Shown here piece by piece: positions 41,502-50,024 of a stretch of DNA of 64,000 nt (its first letter is position 1; each line of letters opens with the position of its first letter). Below the pieces are notes generated by a model. It had not been told where the DNA came from. It searched no databases and saw nothing but the letters and a program-made list of their open reading frames with translations. Origin of the DNA: Agathobaculum hominis (GTDB lineage: Bacteria > Bacillota > Clostridia > Oscillospirales > Butyricicoccaceae); assembly GCF_014288055.1 (NCBI RefSeq), contig NZ_JACOPK010000011.1, forward strand, positions 25,665 through 89,664, in the 5' to 3' direction. Made by a program: the position numbers and the translations under genes.

Positions 41502-42473
41502 ATGAGCTTTACTCTGATTGGCAAGCACGAGAAGGACTCTCGTAACAACCGTGATGGTTTCGTTACCGCTATGCTGGACCTCATGGAGAAGGACAGCAAG
41601 GTAATGCACGTAGACTGCGACCTTGAGAACTGCATCAACACCGGCAAGCTGGCAAAGGCTTTCCCGGAGCAGACCGTAAACGCAGGTATCGCAGAGGCTA
41701 ACGCTATGGGCGTTGCAGCAGGTCTGGCCGCTACCGGCCGCACCGTATTCATGCACTCCTTCGGCTGCTTCGCATCCCGCCGTGCATTTGACCAGGCTTT
41801 CATGTCCGCAGCTTACGCTAAGCTACCGGTACACGTGATCGGCTCTGACCCCGGCGTATGCGCTGCATACAACGGCGGCACCCATATGCCGTTCGAGGAC
41901 TGCGCTCTGTACATGTCCGTACCGGAAGCAGTCGTTATCGACCCGGTTGACTACGCTCAGATCAACTGCCTGACCAAGAAGCTGGCAGCATCCGGCAAGT
42001 TCTCCTACATGCGCATGATCCGCAAGGGCTTCACCACCGTTTACGGCGACGGCTCTGACTTCGAGATCGGCAAGGGCGTTACCCTGAAGGAAGGCAAGAA
42101 CGTTGCTATCATCGCTTCCGGCATCATGGTCGACGAGGCTCTGAAGGCTCAGGAGCAGCTGGCTGCTGAGGGTATCTCCGCCAAGGTCATCGATATGTTC
42201 ACCTGGAAGCCGCTCGACGAGCAGCTCATCCTCGACTCCGCTGCTGAGTGCGGCGCTATCGTAACCGCTGAGAACCATCAGGTCAAGGTTGGTCTGGGTT
42301 CTGCTGTTGCTAACGTTGTTATCAAGAACAACCCGGTTCCGATGGAGATGGTAGGCGTAGAGGATCGCTTCGGTCAGGTAGGCGCTGAGTCCTTCCTGCG
42401 CGAGGAGTACGGTCTGACCGCTGCTCACATCGTAGAGGCTGCTAAGAAGGCAATCGCTCGCAAGAACGGTTAA
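41502..42473 (+). CDS. Transketolase, C-terminal subunit
   Basis: A 323-residue protein covering the pyrimidine-binding and C-terminal domains of transketolase: VNAGIAEANAMGVAAGLAAT, GRTVFMHSFGCFASRRAFDQ and GTHMPFEDCALY. A C-terminal domain with SAKVIDMFTWKPLDE and VTAENHQVKVGLGSAVANVV follows. It lies 14 bases after the first subunit with GGGAGG before the start. The two subunits together form the active enzyme. The codon bias is as strong as in the first subunit. Confidence 0.95.
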   Translation: MSFTLIGKHEKDSRNNRDGFVTAMLDLMEKDSKVMHVDCDLENCINTGKLAKAFPEQTVNAGIAEANAMGVAAGLAATGRTVFMHSFGCFASRRAFDQAFMSAAYAKLPVHVIGSDPGVCAAYNGGTHMPFEDCALYMSVPEAVVIDPVDYAQINCLTKKLAASGKFSYMRMIRKGFTTVYGDGSDFEIGKGVTLKEGKNVAIIASGIMVDEALKAQEQLAAEGISAKVIDMFTWKPLDEQLILDSAAECGAIVTAENHQVKVGLGSAVANVVIKNNPVPMEMVGVEDRFGQVGAESFLREEYGLTAAHIVEAAKKAIARKNG

Positions 42474-42511
42474 TTTCCTTCCGCAGATACGCGAAGTAAA
42501 TATTTGCATCG

Positions 42512-42543
42512 AAAGCGCTCCGGCTTTGCCGGAGCGCTTTTTT
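42512..42543 (+). terminator. Terminator after the transketolase genes
   Basis: AAAGCGCTCCGGC, a short loop, CCGGAGCGCTTT and further T residues. Confidence 0.9.
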
Positions 42544-42591
42544 GCCGTTACTTTGCACAGAAGCAAGCGCAGATTTTGCATGGTCTGGAAA

Positions 42592-42620
42592 TAGACAATA
42601 TCACCCAAATCTGCTATACT
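42592..42620 (+). promoter_or_regulatory. Promoter of the lipoprotein gene
   Basis: TAGACA, a 17-base spacer and TATACT, 31 bases before the start. Confidence 0.6.
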
Positions 42621-42651
42621 GTAAGCACAACAGTAAAAGGAGGCGATCCGT

Positions 42652-43281
42652 ATGAAAAAACGGCACGCAGCGTTAGCGGCACTGGCTCTTGTGGGGATTT
42701 TGAGCGGGTGCGGACAGACAAAGACACAGCCGGCGGATAATACCATTGCCATCGCGCCGGTGGAGAAGAAAGCGAATACAGCACAGATTGACAAGTCTGT
42801 GAAGTATGAATTTTCCGGTAATCATGCGGACGCCAACGGAATTGAAATCCAGCGTTATGAATGGGATGGCAGCGCGTGGAACAAGGATGATTACGGTCTT
42901 TTCACGGTGAATTCCGAGGAAGTCGGGAAAAGCAGCGGTATCATCCAGTTCGATCCGGAAACCGATGCGGTCAATACGGAATACAATATCAATATTCAGT
43001 CTGACGACTTCGGCGGCTCCATGCAGTTTGCTGACTCGTCCAAGCTGAGCGGCCTGCCGACAGAGCGGCTGACCTCGTCTGTGGCCATGCAGGAAGAAAA
43101 GATTGACGATCTGGCGGTCGATGTGGAGATTCCACTGCTTGTGCGCACATTCCGCACGGATGGCACGCAGATTCTGGTGGCGATTGATGCGTTCTCTGAC
43201 CCGGGAAACAGCTCGGCGCTCAAATACAGCAGCTATGCAGAAGCGTACACCGTAAAATTTGTAAAGAACGATCATCTCTAA
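42652..43281 (+). CDS. Predicted lipoprotein of unknown function
   Basis: A 209-residue exported protein with a signal peptide and lipobox LSGC at about residue 20. The mature domain is polar and probably beta-rich, without a motif I recognise. Segments such as GNHADANGIEIQRYEWDGSA and PLLVRTFRTDGTQILVAID are distinctive for searching. It is a single gene with its own promoter, AAAGGAGG ribosome site and terminator. Confidence 0.75.
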   Translation: MKKRHAALAALALVGILSGCGQTKTQPADNTIAIAPVEKKANTAQIDKSVKYEFSGNHADANGIEIQRYEWDGSAWNKDDYGLFTVNSEEVGKSSGIIQFDPETDAVNTEYNINIQSDDFGGSMQFADSSKLSGLPTERLTSSVAMQEEKIDDLAVDVEIPLLVRTFRTDGTQILVAIDAFSDPGNSSALKYSSYAEAYTVKFVKNDHL

Positions 43282-43287
43282 ACATGC

Positions 43288-43317
43288 AATGCCCTGACAC
43301 CCTGTCAGGGCATTTTT
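43288..43317 (+). terminator. Terminator after the lipoprotein gene
   Basis: AATGCCCTGACA and TGTCAGGGCATT around CCC, then TTT. Confidence 0.88.
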
Positions 43318-43380
43318 CTCTTTACTCTATCGGACGAAAACGATATAATGAGGACAGGATTTACGGATGGGGTGAAGGCT

Positions 43381-44736
43381 ATGACGCATCAGGACAGCCC
43401 TCTCGGCACCGCGCCGGTCGGGAAGCTGGTTTTGCAGCTCGCGATACCGGCCATGCTGGCGCAGTTCGTCAATATATTATACAGCGTTGTGGACCGCATG
43501 TATGTCGGCCATATCGCGAACGCAGGCGATGCCGCGCTTGCGGGCGTCGGCGTCTGTGCGCCGGTGGTGACGATGATCACCGCACTCGGCGCGCTGATCG
43601 GCTTCGGCGGCGGTCCGCTGATGAGCATCCGCATGGGGCGGCGCGACATGGACGGCGCGCGGCAGATCGTTGCGAACAGCTTTTATCTGCTGCTCGCGCT
43701 CAGCGTTATGGCAACCGTGCCGCTGCTCGTGTTCCGGCGGCAGATTCTGTTCACCTTCGGATGCAGCGAGGCGCTGTGGGAGTACGCCGAGGCGTATTTT
43801 ACGACCTATGTCTCGGGCACGGTGTTCGCGGTGATGAGCTACGGCCTCAATCAGATCACGATGAGCCAGGGCTTTGCCTCGACGGCGATGCGGTCGGTCA
43901 TGCTCGGCGCGGCGGTCAATATCGCGCTCGACCCGGTTTTCATCTTTGTGCTGAACATGGGTGTGCGCGGCGCGGCGCTCGCGACCGTGTTTTCCCAGAT
44001 CTGCTCGACGGCGTATATCCTGCGCTTCCTGCTCGGCGGCAAAGCGGCGGTCGGCATCACCCGGCAGCCGGTCAATCCCGGCTGGATGCGCCGCATCGTG
44101 CAGGTCGGTCTCTCGCCGGCGCTCATCATCGCGCTCGACAACGTGCTGCTCATTTCGGTGAACATCATGCTGCGCAGATACGGCGGCGCGGACAGCGATA
44201 TGCTCATCGCGTGCGCGGCGGTCATGCAGAGCTTCATGCTCATCATCACCATGCCGCTCGGCGGCATCACGGCAGGCACGCAGTCCATCCTCGGCTATAA
44301 CTACGGCGCAGGCAATACGAAGCGCATCGCGCAGGCGTTCCGTGGCATCATCCTGCTGTGCGTGGTGTTCTGCGGCCTGATGTTCGTTCTCGCGCAGACG
44401 GTTTCCGGCTCTTTTGTACGGATTTTCACCAGAGACCCGGCGTATATCGATATGGCGTCGTACATGATACGCACGTATTCGCTCGGCGTGCTCGGTCTCG
44501 CGATACAGTACCCGGCGGTGGACGGCATGACCGGCATGGGGCTGATCCGCTGGGGTCTGACGTTCTCCATGCTGCGCAAGGGGCTGTTCCTCGTGTGCGT
44601 ATTTGTCCTGCCGCCGCTGTTCGGCGCGACAGCCGTCATGTTCTCCGAGCCGATTTCCGACATCACCGCAGCGGTCGTGTCCGCCTGCGGTCTTGCCTAT
44701 GTCCTGCCGAGGCTGCTGCGCAGGCAGCAGGTCTGA
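43381..44736 (+). CDS. MATE-family efflux transporter
   Basis: A 451-residue membrane protein with twelve predicted helices. Family features are LAIPAMLAQFVNILYSVVDR near the start, MYVGHIANAGDAALAGVGV, and GTQSILGYNYGAGNTKRIAQ at the start of the second half. MATE proteins export drugs or toxic metabolites using sodium or proton gradients. The start chosen has GGTGAAGG upstream; an ATG 33 bases earlier is in frame but less well placed. The gene downstream is an XRE/zinc-ribbon protein that could regulate it. Confidence 0.93.
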   Translation: MTHQDSPLGTAPVGKLVLQLAIPAMLAQFVNILYSVVDRMYVGHIANAGDAALAGVGVCAPVVTMITALGALIGFGGGPLMSIRMGRRDMDGARQIVANSFYLLLALSVMATVPLLVFRRQILFTFGCSEALWEYAEAYFTTYVSGTVFAVMSYGLNQITMSQGFASTAMRSVMLGAAVNIALDPVFIFVLNMGVRGAALATVFSQICSTAYILRFLLGGKAAVGITRQPVNPGWMRRIVQVGLSPALIIALDNVLLISVNIMLRRYGGADSDMLIACAAVMQSFMLIITMPLGGITAGTQSILGYNYGAGNTKRIAQAFRGIILLCVVFCGLMFVLAQTVSGSFVRIFTRDPAYIDMASYMIRTYSLGVLGLAIQYPAVDGMTGMGLIRWGLTFSMLRKGLFLVCVFVLPPLFGATAVMFSEPISDITAAVVSACGLAYVLPRLLRRQQV

Positions 44737-44803
44737 GGGCAACAGCGGGTTGCTTGCCTGCCGGCCTTGTTTGTGATAAGGTTCTGTCAAGGAGATGATA
44801 CAT

Positions 44804-45259
44804 ATGGAAACGAAGGATGTTCTGCAGCGTCTGAGAACGGAAAAGAAAATGACACAGGATGAGCTGGCGGAAAAGGTTTTCGTGACCCGTCAGGCGGTCT
44901 CGCGATGGGAAAAAGGGGAGACCACGCCGAATGTGGAGACGCTCAAGCTGCTTTCCGGGGTGTTCGATGTTTCGATCAATACGCTGCTGGGTTCTCCGCG
45001 ACAGCTGATCTGTCAGTGCTGCGGCATGCCGCTCGAGGACGGGACCATGAGCCGGGAAATCAACGGCTCGTTCAATGAGGATTACTGCAAATGGTGCTAT
45101 GCAGACGGCGAATTCAAATATGACAGTGAGCAGCAGCTGATCGACTTCTGCGTTGAGCACACGGCGAGCGAAAGCTGGCCTGCGGAGCAGGTAAGGGCGC
45201 ATATGGAAGCGGTCGTTCCGCAGCTGCGGCACTGGAAAAAACGGCAGCAGGAAAGCTGA
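44804..45259 (+). CDS. XRE-family regulator with a C-terminal zinc ribbon
   Basis: A 151-residue protein. The N-terminal HTH is VLQRLRTEKKMTQDELAEKV, then FVTRQAVSRWEKGETTPNVE. From about residue 70 there is a zinc-ribbon-type domain with CQCCGMPL and YCKWCYADGEFKY, whose cysteines would bind zinc. The tail is helical. The fusion is a known architecture among Clostridia. The RBS AAGGAGATGA is close to the ATG. The role is likely gene regulation of unknown range. Confidence 0.87.
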   Translation: METKDVLQRLRTEKKMTQDELAEKVFVTRQAVSRWEKGETTPNVETLKLLSGVFDVSINTLLGSPRQLICQCCGMPLEDGTMSREINGSFNEDYCKWCYADGEFKYDSEQQLIDFCVEHTASESWPAEQVRAHMEAVVPQLRHWKKRQQES

Positions 45260-45272
45260 AGCAGCGGCATGG

Positions 45273-45317
45273 GAGACCGGTCTCGCTGTGCGCGAAAACA
45301 GAAAGGAGACCGGTCTC
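45273..45317. repeat. Two copies of the palindrome GAGACCGGTCTC
   Basis: A perfect 12-bp palindrome occurs at 45273-45284 and again at 45306-45317, 33 bases centre to centre (about three helical turns). There is no T-run after either, so they are not terminators. They lie about 60 bases upstream of the malic enzyme promoter. Confidence 0.7.
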
Positions 45318-45376
45318 GCGACCGCGCAGTCAGGTGCGGAGGATACAGAGGATACACGCTTTGTACAAACTACCTA

Positions 45377-45405
45377 TTTACGAAAGCGAATGCGGCCGTT
45401 ATAAT
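45377..45405 (+). promoter_or_regulatory. Promoter of the malic enzyme gene
   Basis: TTTACG, a 17-base spacer and a perfect TATAAT. Confidence 0.7.
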
Positions 45406-45463
45406 ATGTATAGATATGAATTTCCGCCCGACGGAACACAGAACGATAACGGAGGAACAGAAC

Positions 45464-46636
45464 ATGGACGTAAAAGAACGCGCACTCGAGGCACATGAAA
45501 AATGGGCAGGCAAGATCGAGGTCGTTGCCCGCTGTGAGGTGAACAGCAAGGACGATCTTTCCATCGCCTACACGCCCGGCGTAGCCGAGCCGTGCCTCAA
45601 GATCAAGGACGATCCGTCCCTCAGCTATAAATACACGCGCCGCCACAATCTCGTTGCGGTCATTACCGACGGCACGGCAGTCCTCGGTCTGGGCGACATC
45701 GGCCCGCTCGCCGGCATGCCGGTCATGGAGGGCAAGTGCGCGCTGTTCAAGGCGTTCGCGGACGTCGATGCGTTCCCGCTCTGCGTTGCGTCCAAGGATG
45801 TTGACGAGATCGTGCGCACGGTCCAGCTGATCTCCGGCTCGTTCGGCGGCATTAATCTTGAGGACATCGCCGCTCCGCGCTGCTTCGAGATCGAGCGCCG
45901 CCTCAAGGAGGTCTGTGACATTCCGGTATTTCATGATGACCAGCACGGCACGGCGGTCTGCTGCGGCGCGGCGCTGCTCAACGCCTGCCGCCTGACCGGC
46001 CGCAAGGTGGACGAGATCAAGATGGTCGTCAACGGCTGCGGCGCGGCGGCGATCGCAGTCACCAAATTCCTGATGTTCCTCGGCGTAAAGGACATCACGA
46101 TGGTCGAGCGCTTCGGCATCGTCTGCGAGGGCGACGAGCGCCTCAACCCGGCGCAGGAGGAGATGGCGAAGGTCACCAACCGCGGCCACATGACCGGCAC
46201 GCTGGCCGACGCGGTCAAGGGCGCCGACGTATTCTTCGGCATGTCTGCGCCGCAGGTGCTGACTGCCGAGATGGTCTCCACCATGGCGAAGGACCCGATG
46301 GTGTTCGCGATGGCAAATCCGGTCCCCGAGATCTGGCCGGAGGACGCAAAGAAGGGAGGCGCGGCTGTTGTCGGCACCGGCCGTTCGGATTATCCGAACC
46401 AGATCAACAATGTGCTCGCGTTCCCGGGCATTTTCCGCGGCGCGCTCGACGTCCGCGCAAGCGACATCAACGAGGAGATGAAGCTCGCGGCGGCAAAGGC
46501 GATCGCGTCCTGTGTCTCTGATGAAGAGCTGACCGCAGAGTACATCATGCCGATGGCGTTCGACAAGAAGGTCATCCGCACGGTCGCGGACGCGGTCGCG
46601 CAGGCGGCGCGAGACAGCGGCGTGGCGCGCATCTGA
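45464..46636 (+). CDS. Malic enzyme (NAD(P)-dependent malate dehydrogenase, decarboxylating)
   Basis: A 390-residue enzyme that turns malate into pyruvate and CO2. The N-terminal malic domain has SIAYTPGVAEPCLKI and TDGTAVLGLGDIGPLAGMPV. The metal-binding region reads GGINLEDIAAPRCFEIERRL and FHDDQHGTAVC. The NAD-binding domain has VVNGCGAAAIAVTKFL (a G-x-G-x-x-A-type turn) and a later FAMANPVPEIWPEDA. Length fits the short bacterial MaeA/YtsJ class. The start ATG has GGAGGAAC upstream. Confidence 0.95.
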   Translation: MDVKERALEAHEKWAGKIEVVARCEVNSKDDLSIAYTPGVAEPCLKIKDDPSLSYKYTRRHNLVAVITDGTAVLGLGDIGPLAGMPVMEGKCALFKAFADVDAFPLCVASKDVDEIVRTVQLISGSFGGINLEDIAAPRCFEIERRLKEVCDIPVFHDDQHGTAVCCGAALLNACRLTGRKVDEIKMVVNGCGAAAIAVTKFLMFLGVKDITMVERFGIVCEGDERLNPAQEEMAKVTNRGHMTGTLADAVKGADVFFGMSAPQVLTAEMVSTMAKDPMVFAMANPVPEIWPEDAKKGGAAVVGTGRSDYPNQINNVLAFPGIFRGALDVRASDINEEMKLAAAKAIASCVSDEELTAEYIMPMAFDKKVIRTVADAVAQAARDSGVARI

Positions 46637-46681
46637 TGCCGAAGTCGGTTTCTGCGTAAAAAAGTTCAGAAAGCCAATTTG

Positions 46682-46712
46682 ACCGCGCGGGGAGAAAACT
46701 CGCGCGGTTTTC
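46682..46712 (+). terminator. Terminator after the malic enzyme gene
   Basis: ACCGCGCG and CGCGCGGT around a loop, then TTTT. Confidence 0.75.
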
Positions 46713-46800
46713 GCTGAAAATGAGCGTGCACGCGCACGCACGGTTGCAAATTGCTCGGAATGCGGCAGCCTGCACAAGTCCTGCCCGCGAAAAAATGCGT

Positions 46801-46829
46801 TTGACATTTAACGTGCATAAGGGTACAAT
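46801..46829 (+). promoter_or_regulatory. Promoter of the IolE-like gene
   Basis: A perfect TTGACA, a 17-base spacer and TACAAT. Confidence 0.8.
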
Positions 46830-46892
46830 AAGAATATCAAAATGTGTTTGTTTATGTGCAGACGCAGAGAGAAGATTATGGAGGGAATAACT

Positions 46893-47822
46893 ATGTTAGA
46901 TCCGAAGAAAGTAAGACTGGGTATCTGCCCGATCGGCTGGTCCAATGATGATATGTGGGATCTCGGCGACGAGAACACCTTCCAGCAGTGCATCTCTGAG
47001 ATGAAGCTCGCTGGTTTCGACGGCTGCGAAGTCGGCCACAAGTACCCGGAAGACAAGACCGTCCTCAAGCACATGCTGGACGCTCGCAACATGACCATCG
47101 CTTCCAAGTGGTTCTCCTCTTTCCTGGTTGACAAGCCGTACGAAGAGGTTGAGGCTGAGTTCGTCAAGGAGCTCGAGTACCTGTCCTACGTTGGCGCTAC
47201 CGCTATCAACGTTTCTGAGCAGTCCGGCTCCATCCAGGGCCAGCTCGACACCCCGGTTCTCGACGACAAGAAGCGCGTTCTGACCGACGAGGAGTGGGAT
47301 CGCTTCACCACCGGCCTGAACAAGCTGGGCAAGCTGTCCATGGAGAAGTACGGCATCCGCACCTGCTTCCATCATCACATGGGCACCGTATGCCAGACCG
47401 TTGAAGAGACCACCCGTCTGATGGAGAACACCGATCCGAAGTACGTATTCCTGTGCTTCGATACCGGCCACTTCACCTTCGCAGGCGAGGATCCGGTCAA
47501 GATGCTCGAGAAGTTCGCTGACCGCGTTGGTCACGTTCATCTGAAGAACATGCGTATGCCGCTGGTTGAGAAGGCTCGCGCTGAGCACTGGTCCTTCCTG
47601 GACGCTGTCCGCGCTGGCGCTTTCACCGTACCGGGCGATCCGGACGGCTGCGTAGAGTTCGACAAGGTATTCGACCTGCTTGACAAGGCTGGTTACTCCG
47701 GCTGGATCATGGTCGAGGCTGAGCAGGACCCGGCTAAGGCTAATCCGTTCGAGTACGCTAAGATGGGCCGTGAGTACATCACCAAGCACACCGGTCTCGG
47801 CGGCGAGGTTGTCCTCAAGTAA
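46893..47822 (+). CDS. iolE: IolE-like sugar-phosphate isomerase/epimerase (myo-inosose-2 dehydratase)
   Basis: A 309-residue TIM-barrel enzyme of the AP-endonuclease 2/IolE group. The IolE-type start is VRLGICPIGWSNDDMWDLGD. Catalytic-site segments FDGCEVGHKYPEDKTVLKHM, TCFHHHMGTVC, LCFDTGHFTFAGEDP and RVGHVHLKNMR carry the metal-binding His, Asp and Glu residues, and the chain ends YSGWIMVEAEQDPAKANPFE. IolE removes water from scyllo-inosose in inositol breakdown. The gene stands alone here with very strong codon bias, promoter, RBS GGAGGG and terminator. No other iol gene is in the window, so a related activity on another sugar remains possible. Confidence 0.85.
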   Translation: MLDPKKVRLGICPIGWSNDDMWDLGDENTFQQCISEMKLAGFDGCEVGHKYPEDKTVLKHMLDARNMTIASKWFSSFLVDKPYEEVEAEFVKELEYLSYVGATAINVSEQSGSIQGQLDTPVLDDKKRVLTDEEWDRFTTGLNKLGKLSMEKYGIRTCFHHHMGTVCQTVEETTRLMENTDPKYVFLCFDTGHFTFAGEDPVKMLEKFADRVGHVHLKNMRMPLVEKARAEHWSFLDAVRAGAFTVPGDPDGCVEFDKVFDLLDKAGYSGWIMVEAEQDPAKANPFEYAKMGREYITKHTGLGGEVVLK

Positions 47823-47842
47823 TTTCATATTACAGATAACAG

Positions 47843-47876
47843 AAGGTGCTTCCGTTTATGCGGAAGCACCTTTTTT
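47843..47876 (+). terminator. Terminator after the IolE-like gene
   Basis: AAGGTGCTTCCG and CGGAAGCACCTT around TTTATG, followed by TTTT. Confidence 0.92.
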
Positions 47877-47917
47877 AGACTGCCGAAAAACTTTGCTGTC
47901 GACTTTTTCTGCTCGTT

Positions 47918-47950
47918 AAAAATCCCCTGCGAAAAATCTTCGCAGGGGAT
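47918..47950 (-). terminator. Terminator of the amylase-family gene
   Basis: On the minus strand ATCCCCTGCG and CGCAGGGGAT enclose a loop and run into TTTT. Confidence 0.85.
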
Positions 47951-47987
47951 CTGCTCTTGAGACGCCTTTTTTACGGGAAATCCGGCT

Positions 47988-49298
47988 TCAGCGCTCGCAC
48001 TTCCAGAAAAACGCCGAGCAGGGGGGCAGCTCGCTGCCGCCGCCGAAATCATGCGGCTCTCCGGTGATGAGGTCGACCGCGCGGCCGCATTTCGCGTCGA
48101 AGTGCGCAGTATACGGCTGGTCGTCGATATTGACCGCGATGAGCACACGCTCGCCGTCCGCACACCGCTCCCAGATGCACTGCCTGTTGGTGAGGACGAG
48201 CTGCCGGAAGTCACCGTAGCACAGTGCGCGGCTCTCACGGTGCGCCTTCGCCATCGCGGCGATGGTGTCGGTCAGCGCGTTCCACTCAGGCGCGTCGAAC
48301 GAGGGGCGCAGCGCGTCGTCGCCCTGCTGCTTGTTTCCCTCCGCGCCCCATTCGCTGCCGTAATAGATGCACGGAATGCCCGGCATGCCGAAGAGCAGCG
48401 CGTAGATGAGGGGCAGATGGCGGCGGTTCTGGAGGATGGACGCGACGCGCGTCACATCATGGTTGTCGACGAACGAGAGCAGATGCCTGCCGCGGTACAG
48501 CGTCCAGTTTTCCGGGCCGAACTGGCGCAGCAGGGAGTGCGTGATCTCGAACAGATTGTAGCTGTTCATCGAGGAATACAGACCCTTGTAGCACTCGTAA
48601 TTCGTGCAGGAGTGCAGCAGACCGTCCCCGACGAACTGATTGTAGTCGCCATGCAGCAGTTCGCCGACGAGGAAGAAATCCGAGCCGAACGAGTCGCAGA
48701 ACGCGCGGAGCTGACGGAGAAAATCCTTATCGAGGCAGTAGGCGACGTCCAGCCGCAGACCATCGATGCCGAATTCCTCCTTCCACAGGCGGATGCAGTC
48801 GAACAGATGATGCACGACGTCGGGATTGCGCAGGTTGAGCTTTACCAGCTCGTAGTGTCCTTCCCAGCCCTCGTACCAGAAGCCGTCGTTATAGTTCGAA
48901 TTGCCCTCGAACGAGATGTGGAACCAGTCCTTGTAGGGAGAGTCCCATTTTTTCTCCTGTACGTCCCTGAACGCCCAGAAGCCGCGGCCGACATGGTTGA
49001 ACACGCCGTCTAGCACGACCTTGATGCCGTGCTCATGCAGAGTCTCGCATACGGCTGCGAAATCGGCGTTCGTGCCGAGGCGGCAGTCTACCTTTCGGAA
49101 GTCGCGGGTATCGTAGCCGTGACTGTCGGATTCGAAGATCGGAGAGAAATAAACGGCGTTGCAGCCGAGACGCGCGATATGCTTGGCCCAGTCGGCAGCC
49201 TTGCGGATGCGCGGCACGGTTATGCCGTCGTTGACGCGCGGCGCGCCGCAGAAGCCGATGGGATAGATCTGATAAAAAACACTTTCATAAGCCCACAT
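47988..49298 (-). CDS. Alpha-amylase-family (GH13) glycosidase
   Basis: A 436-residue cytoplasmic enzyme (no signal peptide) acting on alpha-glucans such as maltodextrins. The GH13 motifs are present: GIKVVLDGVFNHVG (region I), DGLRLDVAYCL (region II, nucleophile Asp), FLVGELLHG (region III, acid/base Glu) and LLSFVDNHDV (region IV, Asp). The N-terminus WAYESVFYQIYPIGFCGAP begins directly with the barrel, so there is no extra N-terminal binding domain. The start ATG at 49298 has AAGGAGCAACG upstream; the longer in-frame start at 49424 lacks support. It could be an oligo-glucosidase or cyclomaltodextrinase-like enzyme. Confidence 0.9.
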   Translation of the reverse strand: MWAYESVFYQIYPIGFCGAPRVNDGITVPRIRKAADWAKHIARLGCNAVYFSPIFESDSHGYDTRDFRKVDCRLGTNADFAAVCETLHEHGIKVVLDGVFNHVGRGFWAFRDVQEKKWDSPYKDWFHISFEGNSNYNDGFWYEGWEGHYELVKLNLRNPDVVHHLFDCIRLWKEEFGIDGLRLDVAYCLDKDFLRQLRAFCDSFGSDFFLVGELLHGDYNQFVGDGLLHSCTNYECYKGLYSSMNSYNLFEITHSLLRQFGPENWTLYRGRHLLSFVDNHDVTRVASILQNRRHLPLIYALLFGMPGIPCIYYGSEWGAEGNKQQGDDALRPSFDAPEWNALTDTIAAMAKAHRESRALCYGDFRQLVLTNRQCIWERCADGERVLIAVNIDDQPYTAHFDAKCGRAVDLITGEPHDFGGGSELPPCSAFFWKCER

Positions 49299-49418
49299 AG
49301 ATCGTTGCTCCTTTACACGGGGGATATATTCAGTATAAACAAAATAGACAATTGATGCAATAGCAAAACGATAAAAACTGTGCAGAATGATTGAAACACA
49401 GGAAAAACAAAAAAGTGC

Positions 49419-49447
49419 TTGCAATCCGAACGGCGGTGTGGTATGAT
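49419..49447 (+). promoter_or_regulatory. Promoter of rplS
   Basis: TTGCAA, a 17-base spacer and TATGAT. The leader to the gene is about 80 bases. Confidence 0.65.
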
Positions 49448-49461
49448 TATCTGGTAATTAT

Positions 49462-49533
49462 GAGACGGGCATTCCTCTGCTCATTTTCAGATAAATGGGG
49501 CAAGAATGTCTAAGACGAAAGGATGACAGAAAA
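49462..49533 (+). promoter_or_regulatory. Possible L19 leader
   Basis: The untranslated leader before rplS has a short structured region around GACGGGCATTCCTCTGCTC. Firmicutes often have an L19 autoregulatory leader here. The match is not clear enough to be sure. Confidence 0.3.
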
Positions 49534-49875
49534 ATGGATCTCGTAAAAGTACTGTCCGAGCAGCAGCTCAAGAGCGATCTGCCGGCTCTGAAGATCGGCG
49601 ATACCGTAAAGGTACACGCTAAGATCAAGGAGGGCAACCGCGAGCGTATTCAGGTGTTCGAGGGCATCATCATTGCCAAGAAGCACGCTGGCGTTAACCA
49701 GACGGTTACCGTTCGCCGCATCTCTTACGGCGTAGGCGTCGAGAAGACCTTCCCGGTACATTCCCCGAACGTTGCCAAGTTCGAGGTTGTCCGCAACGGT
49801 AAGGTTCGCCGTGCCAAGCTGTACTACCTGCGCGGCCGCGTAGGCAAGGCTGCCAAGATCGCAGAAAAGATCTAA
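49534..49875 (+). CDS. rplS: 50S ribosomal protein L19
   Basis: A 113-residue ribosomal protein of the large subunit, at the 30S-50S interface. The sequence is typical: GDTVKVHAKIKEGNRERIQV, FEGIIIAKKH, TVTVRRISYGVGVEKTFPVH and RAKLYYLRGRVGKAAKI. The start has AAAGGATGA upstream. It has its own promoter and terminator, and is followed by the usual lepB-ylqF-rnhB set. Confidence 0.97.
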   Translation: MDLVKVLSEQQLKSDLPALKIGDTVKVHAKIKEGNRERIQVFEGIIIAKKHAGVNQTVTVRRISYGVGVEKTFPVHSPNVAKFEVVRNGKVRRAKLYYLRGRVGKAAKIAEKI

Positions 49876-49893
49876 CCAACACAAGCATCGCAG

Positions 49894-49925
49894 AAACGGG
49901 GAGCAGAATTACGCTCTCCGTTTTT
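49894..49925 (+). terminator. Terminator after rplS
   Basis: AAACGGGGAGC pairs with GCTCTCCGTTT (one G-T pair), then TTTTT. Confidence 0.88.
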
Positions 49926-49954
49926 GTTTTTGCACGGGAAAGCCGAACAGGGAC

Positions 49955-49983
49955 TTGCGTCAGCTATCCGCTGCGGCTATAAT
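49955..49983 (+). promoter_or_regulatory. Promoter of the lepB operon
   Basis: TTGCGT, a 17-base spacer and a perfect TATAAT. Confidence 0.7.
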
Positions 49984-50024
49984 GAAGTTGAACGTTTTTT
50001 CGAATGGAAAGGGGAGCGTGTATT

